A DNA stretch of 64,000 nucleotides from Caballeronia cordobensis (lineage in GTDB: Bacteria; Pseudomonadota; Gammaproteobacteria; Burkholderiales; Burkholderiaceae). Positions 17,996-26,119 of this stretch are shown one piece after another (position 1 is the first letter of the stretch; the number at the start of each line of letters is the position of its first letter). Location of the stretch: positions 62,001 to 126,000 of the forward strand of contig NZ_FCNY02000016.1 of NCBI RefSeq assembly GCF_001544575.2, given 5' to 3'. Under the pieces are notes generated by a model, which was given only the letters and a program-made list of their open reading frames with translations, had not been told where the DNA came from and did no database searches. The translations under genes were made by a program, and so were the position numbers.

Positions 17996-19096
17996 ATGAA
18001 CGCCAACGCTTCACCGCTCGTGCGCTTCCGGCAAGTCGGCAAGACCTACGACGGCATCACGCATGTCGTGCAAGGCCTCGACCTCGACATCCGCGAAGGC
18101 GAATTCCTGTCGCTGCTCGGGCCGTCCGGCTCGGGAAAGACGACCTGCCTGATGATGCTTGCGGGTTTCGAATCGCCGAGCGAAGGCGAGATCTGGCTCG
18201 GCGATACCTTGCTCAACACCACGCCGCCGCACAAGCGCGACATCGGCATGGTGTTTCAGAACTACGCGCTCTTTCCGCACATGACGGTGGCGCAGAACGT
18301 CGCGTATGCGCTCACGGTGCGGCGCGTCGCGAAGGCCGAAAAAGCTGCCGCCGTTGCACGCGCGCTCGACATGGTTCGCATGAGCGAATTTGCCGCGCGC
18401 CTGCCGAAAAGCCTGTCGGGCGGCCAGCAACAGCGTGTCGCGCTGGCGCGCGCGCTCGTCTTCAATCCGCGTCTCGTGCTGATGGACGAACCGCTCGGCG
18501 CGCTCGACAAGCGGCTGCGCGAGCACATGCAGATCGAACTGAAGGATTTGCATCGCACGCTCGGCGTGACGTTCGTCTACGTCACGCACGACCAGAGCGA
18601 GGCGCTCACGATGTCCGATCGCGTCGCGGTGTTCGACAACGGGCGCATCCAGCAGATCGACCGCGTCGATTCGCTCTACGAGACGCCGGAGAACGGCATC
18701 GTCGCGAATTTCGTCGGGGATAACAACGTGTTCGTCGGGCGGCTGCTCTCGTTGCAGGGCGAGCGCGGCGAAGTCGGCTTGCCCGGAGGCGAACGGCTTT
18801 TCGGGCATGTCGTGGGCGCGCCGCGCCTGGGCGACACGGTGCGCGCGTGCGTGCGGCCCGAGCGCATGACGCTCGCATCGACACTGGATGCAACGGCGCC
18901 GCCGCTCAATACGCTGTGCGCGAACACGGCGGGCACGCTGTATTTCGGCGATCACGTGCGCGTGCGCTTCAGGCTGCATGAACAGGAGGGCGGCTTCGTC
19001 AAGCTGCCGCTCGATGAAGCGGGTCGCGCGGAGCGGCCCGTCGGTGAAGCGTTGACGCTGCGGTTTCACGAGCGTCATGTGCGGATTTTTGCTTGA
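17996..19096 (+). CDS. ABC transporter ATP-binding protein (PotA-type)
   Basis: A 366-residue ATPase. Walker A GPSGSGKT, Q-loop FQNYALFPH, signature LSGGQQQR, Walker B LVLMDEP and the switch histidine in VTHDQSEA are all present, with a C-terminal TOBE-like domain. The ATG at 17996 has GGAG six bases upstream; the gene follows leuB after 14 bp. It energises the importer formed with the next three genes. The class is called spermidine/putrescine-type, but it also carries many other compounds. Confidence 0.92.
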   Translation: MNANASPLVRFRQVGKTYDGITHVVQGLDLDIREGEFLSLLGPSGSGKTTCLMMLAGFESPSEGEIWLGDTLLNTTPPHKRDIGMVFQNYALFPHMTVAQNVAYALTVRRVAKAEKAAAVARALDMVRMSEFAARLPKSLSGGQQQRVALARALVFNPRLVLMDEPLGALDKRLREHMQIELKDLHRTLGVTFVYVTHDQSEALTMSDRVAVFDNGRIQQIDRVDSLYETPENGIVANFVGDNNVFVGRLLSLQGERGEVGLPGGERLFGHVVGAPRLGDTVRACVRPERMTLASTLDATAPPLNTLCANTAGTLYFGDHVRVRFRLHEQEGGFVKLPLDEAGRAERPVGEALTLRFHERHVRIFA

Positions 19097-19125
19097 GGCG
19101 TCGTTTTCATTCCGGGGAGGTCATC

Positions 19126-20166
19126 ATGCTGAAGAAGGTAGGTTGGGGCGCGGTCATCGCGCTGACGCTGGCGCAGATGTCGCACGTCGCGGCCGCGCGG
19201 CCGCTCTCGGTCGTCAACTATGGCGGCACGCTCGCCGATGCGCAGCAGGCGGCGTTCATCAAGCCGTTCCAGACGGCGACGGGCGTCGATGTCACCGCGA
19301 CGCCGTATTCGGGCGAGCAGGCCAAGGTCAAGGCGATGGTCGATGGGAAGCAGGTGAGCTGGGATGTGGTCGAAGTCGAATCGACGGATGTAGGACGCGG
19401 CTGCGATTCGGGCATGTACGAGCGCATCGACTGGGCCAAGGTGCCGGACGCCGCGCATCTCACGCCCGCCGCGAAAACGCGCTGCGGCGTGGGCCTGTTC
19501 GCGTGGGCCAATACCTTCGCCTACAACACGCAGCAACTGAAGACGCCGCCGGCCGGCTGGGCCGACTTCTGGGACACGAAGAAATATCCCGGCAAACGCG
19601 GCATGCGCAAGTCGGCGCGCGGCAACCTCGAATTCGCGCTGATGGCCGATGGGGTCAAGCCCGCCGATGTCTACAAGGTGCTTGCAACGCCCGCAGGCGT
19701 CGATCGCGCGTTCAAAAAGCTCGATGAGCTCCGGCCGAACATCCAGTGGTGGGACGCGGGCGCGCAGCCGGCGCAGTTTCTCGTGTCCGGCGATGTCGCG
19801 ATGTCGACGGTGTTCAGCGGACGCATCATCACCGCGCAGAAGGCGGGGCAGCCGCTCGACATCGTCTGGAACGGGGCGATCGCCGACTATGACTACTGGG
19901 TCATTCCCAAAGGCTCGCCGATGAAGGACGACGCGATGAAGTTCATCAACTACACGGTGGCCGCGCCGCAGCAGAACGCGTTTCTCGCGCTCCAGCCGGG
20001 CGGCCCGGTCAATACGCAGGCACTCGCGAAGATGGACGCCGCGCAGTTGAAGAACCTGCCGAACACGCCCGAGCACGCGAAGATCGGCGTGGTCAATGAT
20101 CGCGAGTTCTGGGACGAGCACGGCGACGATCTCGATCAGCGCTTCGCCGCGTGGGCGGCGCGTTAA
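19126..20166 (+). CDS. Extracellular solute-binding protein (PotD-type)
   Basis: A 346-residue secreted protein with a signal peptide (MLKKVGWGAV ... HVAAA) and the mature start RPLSVVNYGG, typical of family 1 polyamine-type binding proteins. The ATG at 19126 is preceded by GGGGAGG. The conserved segments WDVVEVES and YWVIPKGS are present. It binds the substrate of the operon in the periplasm. Four acidic residues normally bind polyamines, and their conservation cannot be judged by eye, so polyamine specificity is not claimed. Confidence 0.88.
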   Translation: MLKKVGWGAVIALTLAQMSHVAAARPLSVVNYGGTLADAQQAAFIKPFQTATGVDVTATPYSGEQAKVKAMVDGKQVSWDVVEVESTDVGRGCDSGMYERIDWAKVPDAAHLTPAAKTRCGVGLFAWANTFAYNTQQLKTPPAGWADFWDTKKYPGKRGMRKSARGNLEFALMADGVKPADVYKVLATPAGVDRAFKKLDELRPNIQWWDAGAQPAQFLVSGDVAMSTVFSGRIITAQKAGQPLDIVWNGAIADYDYWVIPKGSPMKDDAMKFINYTVAAPQQNAFLALQPGGPVNTQALAKMDAAQLKNLPNTPEHAKIGVVNDREFWDEHGDDLDQRFAAWAAR

Positions 20167-20178
20167 GAGGGGATGCGC

Positions 20179-21474
20179 ATGTCGACCGCAACGCAGCGCG
20201 CGCCGGATGTGCCCGCGCAGCCCGCGTCCGCACGGCACACGCGTGCGCCGCGCAAGCGCCGTGCACGCACGCGCGGCGACGTGCCCGGCGCGATGCTGCT
20301 GATCGCGCCGCTCGCGATCTTCATGGCGGTGTTCTTCATCACGCCCATCGTGAGTCTGATGACGCGCGCGGTGTGGGACCCGGTCGTTGCCGTGGCGTTT
20401 CCGCAGACGGCGCATGCGCTCGCCGGCTGGCGGGAAGGTACGCCGCCCGCGGATGCGTATGCGGCCGTGGCGCGCGATATCGTCGAAGCGGACGCGGCGG
20501 GCACGCTCGGCGAAGCGGCGTCGCGGCTGAATCAGGACGCCTCCGGCATGCGCGCGCTGATGCTGCGCACGCGCCGCCACCTCGACGAACTCGCGATGAA
20601 CGGCACGCCGCTCGCCACGCCCGCCGATGCGAAGCGTGAACTCATCGCCACCGATCCGCGCTGGGGTGACGCGAATACCTGGAACGTGCTCTCCCGCGCG
20701 GTGCGTCCGCTGACGGCGGCGTATCTGCTGCGCGCCGTGGATCATCGGAGTGCGGCGGATGGCAGCATCGTCGCGATGAGCGCGGACGAGGGCGCCTACG
20801 TGCCGATTCTCGCGCGCACCTTCTGGATCAGCCTGATCGTGACGGCGATCGTCGTCGCGCTCGGCTATCCGCTCACGTACTGGCTCGCACAGTTGCCCGA
20901 ACGGCGTCAGCGCCGCGTGCTGATGGCCGTGCTGATTCCGTTCTGGACGTCGATCCTCGTGCGCATCTGCGCATGGATGGTCGTGCTGCCGCGCGAAGGC
21001 CTCGTCAACAAGATCGGCATGTCGATGCATCTGTTCGACAGCCCCCTCGCGCTGCTCTACAACCGCACGGGCGTCATTATCTCGATGGTGCACATCCTGA
21101 TTCCGTTCATGGTCTTGCCGCTCTTCGCGGTGATGCGCGGCATTCCTTCGACGTATCAGCGCGCGGCGATTTCGCTCGGGAGCCATCCGTTCGGCGCGTT
21201 CTGGCGCGTGTACGTGCCGCAGACCGCGCCGGGTGTGGCGGCCGGGGCGCTGCTCGTGTTCATCAGCGCGCTCGGGTATTACATCGCGCCGGCGCTGCTG
21301 GGCGGCGCGGGCGATCAGATGCTGAGCTATTACGTCGCGTACTTCACCAACACGTCGATCAACTGGGGGCTCGCGGCTGCGCTGAGCCTGTTGTTGCTGG
21401 TCGCGACCGCGCTCCTGTTCGGGGTCTATCGTCTGCTCGCGGCGTGGCGGCCGGGCGCGGGGAGGGAAGTCTGA
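20179..21474 (+). CDS. ABC transporter permease (PotB-type)
   Basis: A 431-residue inner-membrane permease. A positively charged N-terminus leads to a first membrane helix (LLIAPLAIFMAVFFITPIV), then a large hydrophilic stretch of roughly 150 residues, then about five helices with the EAA-type loop (AAISLGSHPFGAFWRVYVP). The large periplasmic insert makes it longer than standard PotB (about 285). The second ATG (20179) is chosen because GAGGGG lies six bases upstream; the ATG at 20173 is too close to it. Confidence 0.86.
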   Translation: MSTATQRAPDVPAQPASARHTRAPRKRRARTRGDVPGAMLLIAPLAIFMAVFFITPIVSLMTRAVWDPVVAVAFPQTAHALAGWREGTPPADAYAAVARDIVEADAAGTLGEAASRLNQDASGMRALMLRTRRHLDELAMNGTPLATPADAKRELIATDPRWGDANTWNVLSRAVRPLTAAYLLRAVDHRSAADGSIVAMSADEGAYVPILARTFWISLIVTAIVVALGYPLTYWLAQLPERRQRRVLMAVLIPFWTSILVRICAWMVVLPREGLVNKIGMSMHLFDSPLALLYNRTGVIISMVHILIPFMVLPLFAVMRGIPSTYQRAAISLGSHPFGAFWRVYVPQTAPGVAAGALLVFISALGYYIAPALLGGAGDQMLSYYVAYFTNTSINWGLAAALSLLLLVATALLFGVYRLLAAWRPGAGREV

Positions 21475-21475
21475 G

Positions 21476-22303
21476 ATGCGCATCGTGCCTGCTTTCCAGC
21501 CCTATGCACGCAGGCCCGAGAAGGTCTGGTACGTCACGCAACGCGTGCTGTGCTATGGCGTGCTCGTCTATCTCGTGCTGCCGATCGCGGCGCTGGTGCC
21601 GCTGTCGTTTTCGGCGGATTCGTTTCTCGTCTATCCGATTCATCGATGGTCGCTGCACTGGTATGAGACGCTCTTCGCCTCCGATGCGTGGTGGCGTGCG
21701 ATCCGCAACAGCTTCATCGTGGCGCCCGGCGCGACGGTTCTCGCCACCGTGCTCGGAACGCTCTGTGCGCTCGGCCTCGATCGCGCGTCGTTTTCCGGAA
21801 AGCGCGTGCTGACCGCGATCATTCTGTCGCCGCTGGTCGCGCCGCTCGTCGTGGTGGCGGTGGGGATGTACCTGTTTTATATGAAGCTGCATCTGGCCGG
21901 GACGTTCACCGGTCTCGTGATCGCGCATGCGCTGCTCGGCGCGCCCTTCGTCGTGACGACGGTCGGCGCGGTGCTCAAGGGCTTCAACGGCACCCTCGTG
22001 AACGCGAGCCTGAGTCTGGGTGCGGGGCGCTTCGAAACGTTCTGGCGCATCACGCTGCCGCTGATTCTGCCGGGCGTGCTGTCGGGCGCGCTCTTCGCAT
22101 TCGCGACATCGTTCGACGAAGTGGTTGTCACGCTGTTTCTCGCAGGTCCCGATCAGGCGACGATTCCGCGCCAGATGTTCAGCGGCATTCGCGACAGCAT
22201 TACGCCGACCATCGTCGCGCTCGCCACCGTTCTCGTGCTGTTCTCCACTGCGTTGCTATGCGTGGTGGAACGCCTGCGCATGCGGGGCGCTTCGCGGGCG
22301 TGA
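21476..22303 (+). CDS. ABC transporter permease (PotC-type)
   Basis: A 275-residue permease with six membrane segments and the EAA loop ASLSLGAGRFETFWRITLP. It starts one base after the stop of the first permease gene. It ends the operon that began at leuC; no gene follows on the plus strand until the small peptide gene at 22581. Confidence 0.9.
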   Translation: MRIVPAFQPYARRPEKVWYVTQRVLCYGVLVYLVLPIAALVPLSFSADSFLVYPIHRWSLHWYETLFASDAWWRAIRNSFIVAPGATVLATVLGTLCALGLDRASFSGKRVLTAIILSPLVAPLVVVAVGMYLFYMKLHLAGTFTGLVIAHALLGAPFVVTTVGAVLKGFNGTLVNASLSLGAGRFETFWRITLPLILPGVLSGALFAFATSFDEVVVTLFLAGPDQATIPRQMFSGIRDSITPTIVALATVLVLFSTALLCVVERLRMRGASRA

Positions 22304-22361
22304 CTGGTTTGTATCGAGGCCAATCCAGCGCCCGCAGAAATTCGGAGACGGCTCTCCTGAA

Positions 22362-22382
22362 ATGTCTGGCGTTTGCAGACAT
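22362..22382. promoter_or_regulatory. Candidate enhancer-binding (UAS) site for the sigma-54 promoter
   Basis: Perfect inverted repeat ATGTCTG-N7-CAGACAT, about 150 bp upstream of the -24/-12 promoter at 22509. This is the usual distance for a sigma-54 activator site. The activator is not identified. Confidence 0.55.
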
Positions 22383-22508
22383 CCAGCGATCGGACTGTTG
22401 TTCGCGTCCATCGCATGATGCACAACACACGCGCGGATTCGACTTCGAACAAGCTGTATCCGCCCATAAATTCGACGCAAACCGGTAATCGGCGTCTTTC
22501 GCGCTCAT

Positions 22509-22524
22509 TGGCACGCACCATGCA
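22509..22524 (+). promoter_or_regulatory. Sigma-54 (RpoN) promoter
   Basis: TGGCAC-N5-ATGCA, with the invariant GG (22510-22511) and GC (22522-22523) exactly 12 bases apart, differs from the consensus TGGCAC-N5-TTGCA at one base. Transcription would start near 22535, giving a leader of about 46 nt before the ATG at 22581. Confidence 0.75.
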
Positions 22525-22580
22525 AAGGATCGGGTGGCGACTTTCACGCCATCTACTTTACTTTTGCCCGGAGACCAGCC

Positions 22581-22820
22581 ATGACTACGCTCACCATCAA
22601 CGATCTGCCACGCACCGACACCCTGCATCGCGACGCGATGTCCGCCATTCGCGGAGGGATCGCCACGATCACGCTGCCGCCGAACGGCAACCCCGGTCCA
22701 TTGCCGCCGTCCATTCCGGCGTCGTGGCCCGGCGTCGCCGCGCTTCTGAAGGATCTGCACCTTCCGGTGCCGTGGCCTGGGCAACCGGTTCCTCAGACGC
22801 AGGACCCGCGTCTGCTCTGA
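22581..22820 (+). CDS. Small protein with double-glycine leader and proline-rich tail
   Basis: A 79-residue protein. The N-terminal MTTLTINDLPRTDTL is followed by HRDAMSAIRGG, a leader ending in Gly-Gly at about residue 26, like those cut by C39 peptidase exporters or used as recognition sequences in ribosomally made peptides. The remaining about 53 residues are rich in proline (several PP, PG and WPG turns) with few charges. GGAGA lies six bases before the ATG. The gene stands alone between a sigma-54 promoter and a hairpin. No modifying enzyme, peptidase or exporter lies nearby, so it may be an orphan precursor handled elsewhere. Similar leaders occur in Burkholderia-type small proteins of unknown role (from memory). 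Confidence 0.72.
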   Translation: MTTLTINDLPRTDTLHRDAMSAIRGGIATITLPPNGNPGPLPPSIPASWPGVAALLKDLHLPVPWPGQPVPQTQDPRLL

Positions 22821-22832
22821 ACGCGAAACGAT

Positions 22833-22868
22833 GCGCCGCATCTACCGCACGCGCGGCAGGTGCGGCGC
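22833..22868. terminator. Long GC hairpin after the small-peptide gene
   Basis: Two 16-base arms (22833-22848 and 22853-22868) pair with one wobble and one mismatch around an ACGC loop, 13 bp after the stop codon. There is no U-tract, so it may be an mRNA-stabilising or Rho-assisted 3' end rather than a classic terminator. Confidence 0.5.
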
Positions 22869-22893
22869 GCAGGCCTCCAATGCCTTCCGATAT

Positions 22894-23409
22894 TTAACCG
22901 CGTGAAAGCGCAGGACGCTTCAACGTCATAAGCTCTGTCATCTCATGCCGGTTATCAGCGGACAAGATCGGGACAGTCAGCCATTTCCCATCGGGGTACG
23001 CACGCGTTTCATCGTAAAGCTTGACTAGCTGTGGGCTCCAGGAATACCGCCGCTCCTCGAACTTCTCTCGCTCGGCGCGCCCCAAAACCATCAGGATCGA
23101 CAACTGCCCGTATTCCGGCAGGAGCGTGCAGAAGGCCTTGGTCTTCTTGTATCTCAATGACCAACCGCGTTTCTTGCCGCCATATATCCAGTCCGGCTCA
23201 AACAGACCGGGGTAGGATGCCGCGATCCAGTCGCGCATTTCGACCCAATGGTCGAAGGCTTCGGGTCCCATCCAGTCGCGGACAGTGCGCTCATCAGGTT
23301 GCACGGATTTGTCTGCCATCCTGTCCCCGATCTGGGTAGCCTGGTGCATGTGACGTTCCTCTTCGTCTTTCGTAATCAAAGAAGCTGCAATCGCAGTGTC
23401 GACGTTCAT
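22894..23409 (-). CDS. DUF3788 family protein
   Basis: A 171-residue protein of the DUF3788 family, function unknown. The core is recognisable from WIYGGKKRGWSLRYKKTKAF and CTLLPEYGQLSILMVLGRAE. The start ATG overlaps the stop of the YkgB-like gene (ATGA), so the pair is co-translated; internal methionines at residues 21 and 31 are alternative starts. The association with a YkgB/RclC-like protein suggests a role in the same stress or redox response (inference only). Confidence 0.75.
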   Translation of the reverse strand: MNVDTAIAASLITKDEEERHMHQATQIGDRMADKSVQPDERTVRDWMGPEAFDHWVEMRDWIAASYPGLFEPDWIYGGKKRGWSLRYKKTKAFCTLLPEYGQLSILMVLGRAEREKFEERRYSWSPQLVKLYDETRAYPDGKWLTVPILSADNRHEMTELMTLKRPALSRG

Positions 23410-23933
23410 CTGAGTACGCCTGGATCGGACCGCTCGGGCAAATCAGCGGCGGCCCATGGGACGGACGCAAGAAGTAGAGAAAGCGATGCAGCCAGCAAGA
23501 CCACGTCCTTCAGGAGGAACTGTCCGGGCATAGCCGAAATGGCTGGAAACCCGCCCGCGGTCGCTTCCGCCACACCGGGCGTGCTCAGGAAGAAGGTGAG
23601 CGTGATCAGATAGGTCGCGGCGGACATCGCTGCGCCCAATGCTGAGAATAGCGGCCGGAATGCCCCGACAACCAGCGCTGCTGCCGTCGAAAGCTCAAGT
23701 ACACCTATGACGTAGCTCGCCCCTCGAACGCCGAAAAGCGTGTGCAACCAGCTCATGATCGGGCTATTGATGACGAAAGGGGCGATGCCGTTGGCTTCGT
23801 AAGCGGTGAATTTCATTCCGCCAAACCAGAGAAAGACGACGACCAGCGCCCACCTCAGCAGTGCCAGGCTAGAGAAGGAACCAGCACTCTTTTCTGCAAT
23901 TTGAAAGCGGATTTGTTTGGCGCGAGTGCTCAT
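23406..23933 (-). CDS. YkgB/RclC-like (DUF417) inner-membrane protein
   Basis: A 175-residue membrane protein with four hydrophobic segments. The signature LWFGGMKFTAYEANGI followed by PFVINSPIMSWL identifies the DUF417 family, whose E. coli member RclC (YkgB) belongs to the reactive-chlorine-species operon rclABC. An RclR-like AraC regulator lies about 3 kb away on the same strand. No RclA flavoprotein is present in the window. Confidence 0.82.
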   Translation of the reverse strand: MSTRAKQIRFQIAEKSAGSFSSLALLRWALVVVFLWFGGMKFTAYEANGIAPFVINSPIMSWLHTLFGVRGASYVIGVLELSTAAALVVGAFRPLFSALGAAMSAATYLITLTFFLSTPGVAEATAGGFPAISAMPGQFLLKDVVLLAASLSLLLASVPWAAADLPERSDPGVLR

Positions 23934-24060
23934 TTGCGATGCTATCCAAGGTTATGTTCATTGCGAAAAGATCAAATTCGGCGAGAGGCTGTTTGGCTGG
24001 CGTTGTTGCGTCTTATCGAGATCGGACGCATGCCTCATAAGCCACAGGTCCGCATGTCCA

Positions 24061-24510
24061 TCAGTCCAGTAACCTCCGGTACTGGACGAAACCTGATCGA
24101 TCACCGATGGTGTCGTAGAGCCGCATGCCGACATGGTTGGTCTCGTGTGTGAGCCAGTGCACGCGGGACACCCCGCGCCGTCTCGCTTCGGCATAGACAT
24201 GCTCGATCAGCGCGCGGCCAATGCCACCGCCGCGCGCATCAGGCGCTACAAACAGGTCCTGCAGATAGCAGTAGTCACTCGCTGTCCAGGTGGATCGATG
24301 GTAGATCGTGTGCGCCAGTCCGAAGGCATGTTCGCCCACCGTTGCAAGCGCTGCATGCATCGGCTCAATGGGGTCCAGGAAGCGCGCCCATGTTTCGAGG
24401 GTTATGGACTCAGGAATATCGACTCCATAGAAGCGTTGATACGCTTTCCATAGAGGCAACCAGATAGCAAAGTCTTTGTCTTCGATGGGTCTGATTTCGA
24501 CGGAAGGCAT
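24061..24510 (-). CDS. GNAT family N-acetyltransferase
   Basis: A 149-residue acetyltransferase. The acetyl-CoA loop is VAPDARGGGIGRALIEHV (near residues 90-108), preceded by YLQDLFV on strand beta-4. The C-terminal region HETNHVGMRLYDTIG is typical of small-molecule or amine GNATs. The substrate is unknown. It lies 24 bp downstream of the quinone oxidoreductase gene on the same strand. Confidence 0.85.
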   Translation of the reverse strand: MPSVEIRPIEDKDFAIWLPLWKAYQRFYGVDIPESITLETWARFLDPIEPMHAALATVGEHAFGLAHTIYHRSTWTASDYCYLQDLFVAPDARGGGIGRALIEHVYAEARRRGVSRVHWLTHETNHVGMRLYDTIGDRSGFVQYRRLLD

Positions 24511-24534
24511 AGAAGGCTCCAGTTTGCGCTGCTG

Positions 24535-25452
24535 TCACGAACGGACACGGACGATGGTCTTCCCATTGATCCGCTGCGTCGCGTTGAAGGCGGCAACGGC
24601 GTCGGCGAGGGTCGTGACTTCACCGATGTGCGTCCGCAGCCGCCCGTCCCGCACACGCCGAACGATCTCACCGAGTTGCGCGCGGTCGGATTCGACGACA
24701 AAGTCCACCGTCAGGACATTAACGGGGCGCGTCTGGACCGGTCCGGCGATGGTCACGAGCGTGCCTCCGGCTCGAATCAAGCCCGCAGACCGCTTGGCGA
24801 TCTCGCCGCCGAGGACATCGAAAACCAGGTCGACGCCGCCAACGTCCTCCAAGACGTCGTTCTCAAGGTCGATAAATTCCTGCGCCCCGAAATCGAGCGC
24901 CATCCGACGATGAGCAGCACGGCCGGTCCCGATGACATAGGCGCCGTGCTCACGCGCGAGCTGAGCGGCCATCGATCCGACCACGCCTGCGGCGCCGTGC
25001 ACCAGCACGCTCTGTCCCGCCGTGAGATGGCCATGGTCGAAGAGTCCTTGCCATGCAGTCAGACCAGGCATGGGCAGGCTTGCGCCGACTGCGAATTCGA
25101 CGTCGCCTGGCAGTGCCGCGAGGTTGCGTGCCTCGACGGCCACATACTCGGCCAGGGTTCCGTTGCGATACCAGTCTGTGAGGCCGAACACGCGCTGTCC
25201 CACCGACAGGCCCGTTGTGCCATAGCCGAGAGCCGTGACTACGCCGGCGACTTCGTGCCCGGGGATGGACGGTGTGCGGTGACCGCCTTGACGATCAGTC
25301 CAGGTCGGAGGCCACGTCAGCTCGTCCCGGGTGAAACCTGACGCCTGAACCCGTACGACGACGTCGTTTATGCCTGCCTCTGGCTCAGGCCGCTCGGTCA
25401 GTTGCATCCCGGCGGTTCCTGCGGCCTGGTCTGTCACAATGATTGCCTTCAT
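24535..25452 (-). CDS. NADP-dependent quinone oxidoreductase-type MDR protein
   Basis: A 305-residue zinc-independent medium-chain dehydrogenase. It has PGHEVAGVV near residue 65 and the nucleotide loop VHGAAGVVGSMAAQLA near residue 152, and lacks the structural zinc cysteines. Family members reduce quinones or alpha,beta-unsaturated carbonyls with NADPH. It sits among AhpD-like, nitroreductase and azoreductase genes, consistent with electrophile detoxification. Confidence 0.86.
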   Translation of the reverse strand: MKAIIVTDQAAGTAGMQLTERPEPEAGINDVVVRVQASGFTRDELTWPPTWTDRQGGHRTPSIPGHEVAGVVTALGYGTTGLSVGQRVFGLTDWYRNGTLAEYVAVEARNLAALPGDVEFAVGASLPMPGLTAWQGLFDHGHLTAGQSVLVHGAAGVVGSMAAQLAREHGAYVIGTGRAAHRRMALDFGAQEFIDLENDVLEDVGGVDLVFDVLGGEIAKRSAGLIRAGGTLVTIAGPVQTRPVNVLTVDFVVESDRAQLGEIVRRVRDGRLRTHIGEVTTLADAVAAFNATQRINGKTIVRVRS

Positions 25453-25484
25453 CGTCCATCTCCTCGTGAGTGGCAGGGGCGTAC

Positions 25485-26030
25485 TCAGATCGAGCCGGCT
25501 GGCGGAACAGCCGGAAAGTCCTTCTCGGGATCGAACACGTTATTGAAAAAGTTCGTCAGCGAGTACATCGCCACGAGCGCGATAACTTCCATCACGTTCG
25601 CATCGGTGTAGCCGGCGTCCCGAACAGCCTTCAGATCGGCATCGCTGACTTGTCCGCGCGTTTCGATGACTTTGCGCGCAAACTGAACGGCGGCATCCCG
25701 CTTTGAATCGGTCGCATGGCCTTTGCGAGCGAGAATGATTTCATCGGCGGGTAGCTTCGCCATGTGATCGGCCGTAAAGCTGTGAACCGACAGGCAGTAG
25801 TTGCAACCGTTCACTTCGGAGACGGCCAGGCCGATGCTGTCGCGCGTCTTTACGTCGAGTGCCTTGCTCAAGGCACCAAGCAGTGTCGCCCATGCGTTGA
25901 ACGCGATCGGGCTCTGCGCGAAGGCTGCCATCATATTCGGGGTGAACCCGATATTTTTGGAGAAGGCGTCGAGCGTAGGCTTCGAGTTTGCCGGTACTTG
26001 TTCCGGCGTCAAGATAGTAGTCCTTGTCAT
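25485..26030 (-). CDS. Carboxymuconolactone decarboxylase/AhpD-like peroxidase family protein
   Basis: A 181-residue all-helical protein with the AhpD active-site pattern CNYCLSVH: Cys76, Cys79 and His83. This matches peroxidase-related members (CxxC plus His) rather than true decarboxylases. It likely reduces peroxides or organic hydroperoxides using a thiol donor. It lies 32 bp upstream of the quinone oxidoreductase gene in the same direction. Confidence 0.86.
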   Translation of the reverse strand: MTRTTILTPEQVPANSKPTLDAFSKNIGFTPNMMAAFAQSPIAFNAWATLLGALSKALDVKTRDSIGLAVSEVNGCNYCLSVHSFTADHMAKLPADEIILARKGHATDSKRDAAVQFARKVIETRGQVSDADLKAVRDAGYTDANVMEVIALVAMYSLTNFFNNVFDPEKDFPAVPPAGSI

Positions 26031-26119
26031 TTGAGGCTCTCTAAGTTACTGGTTGTACCACTTGAGGAAAATACATGAGGGAGACATTCCCTCCGCGCAC
26101 TGGGCGCGCAACGGTTCGC

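Noticed and set aside
19075..21483. 802-codon open frame on the minus strand across the ABC transporter genes
   Set aside because: Low-complexity Arg/His-rich translation. It lies opposite three clearly identified transporter genes and is a GC-bias artefact.
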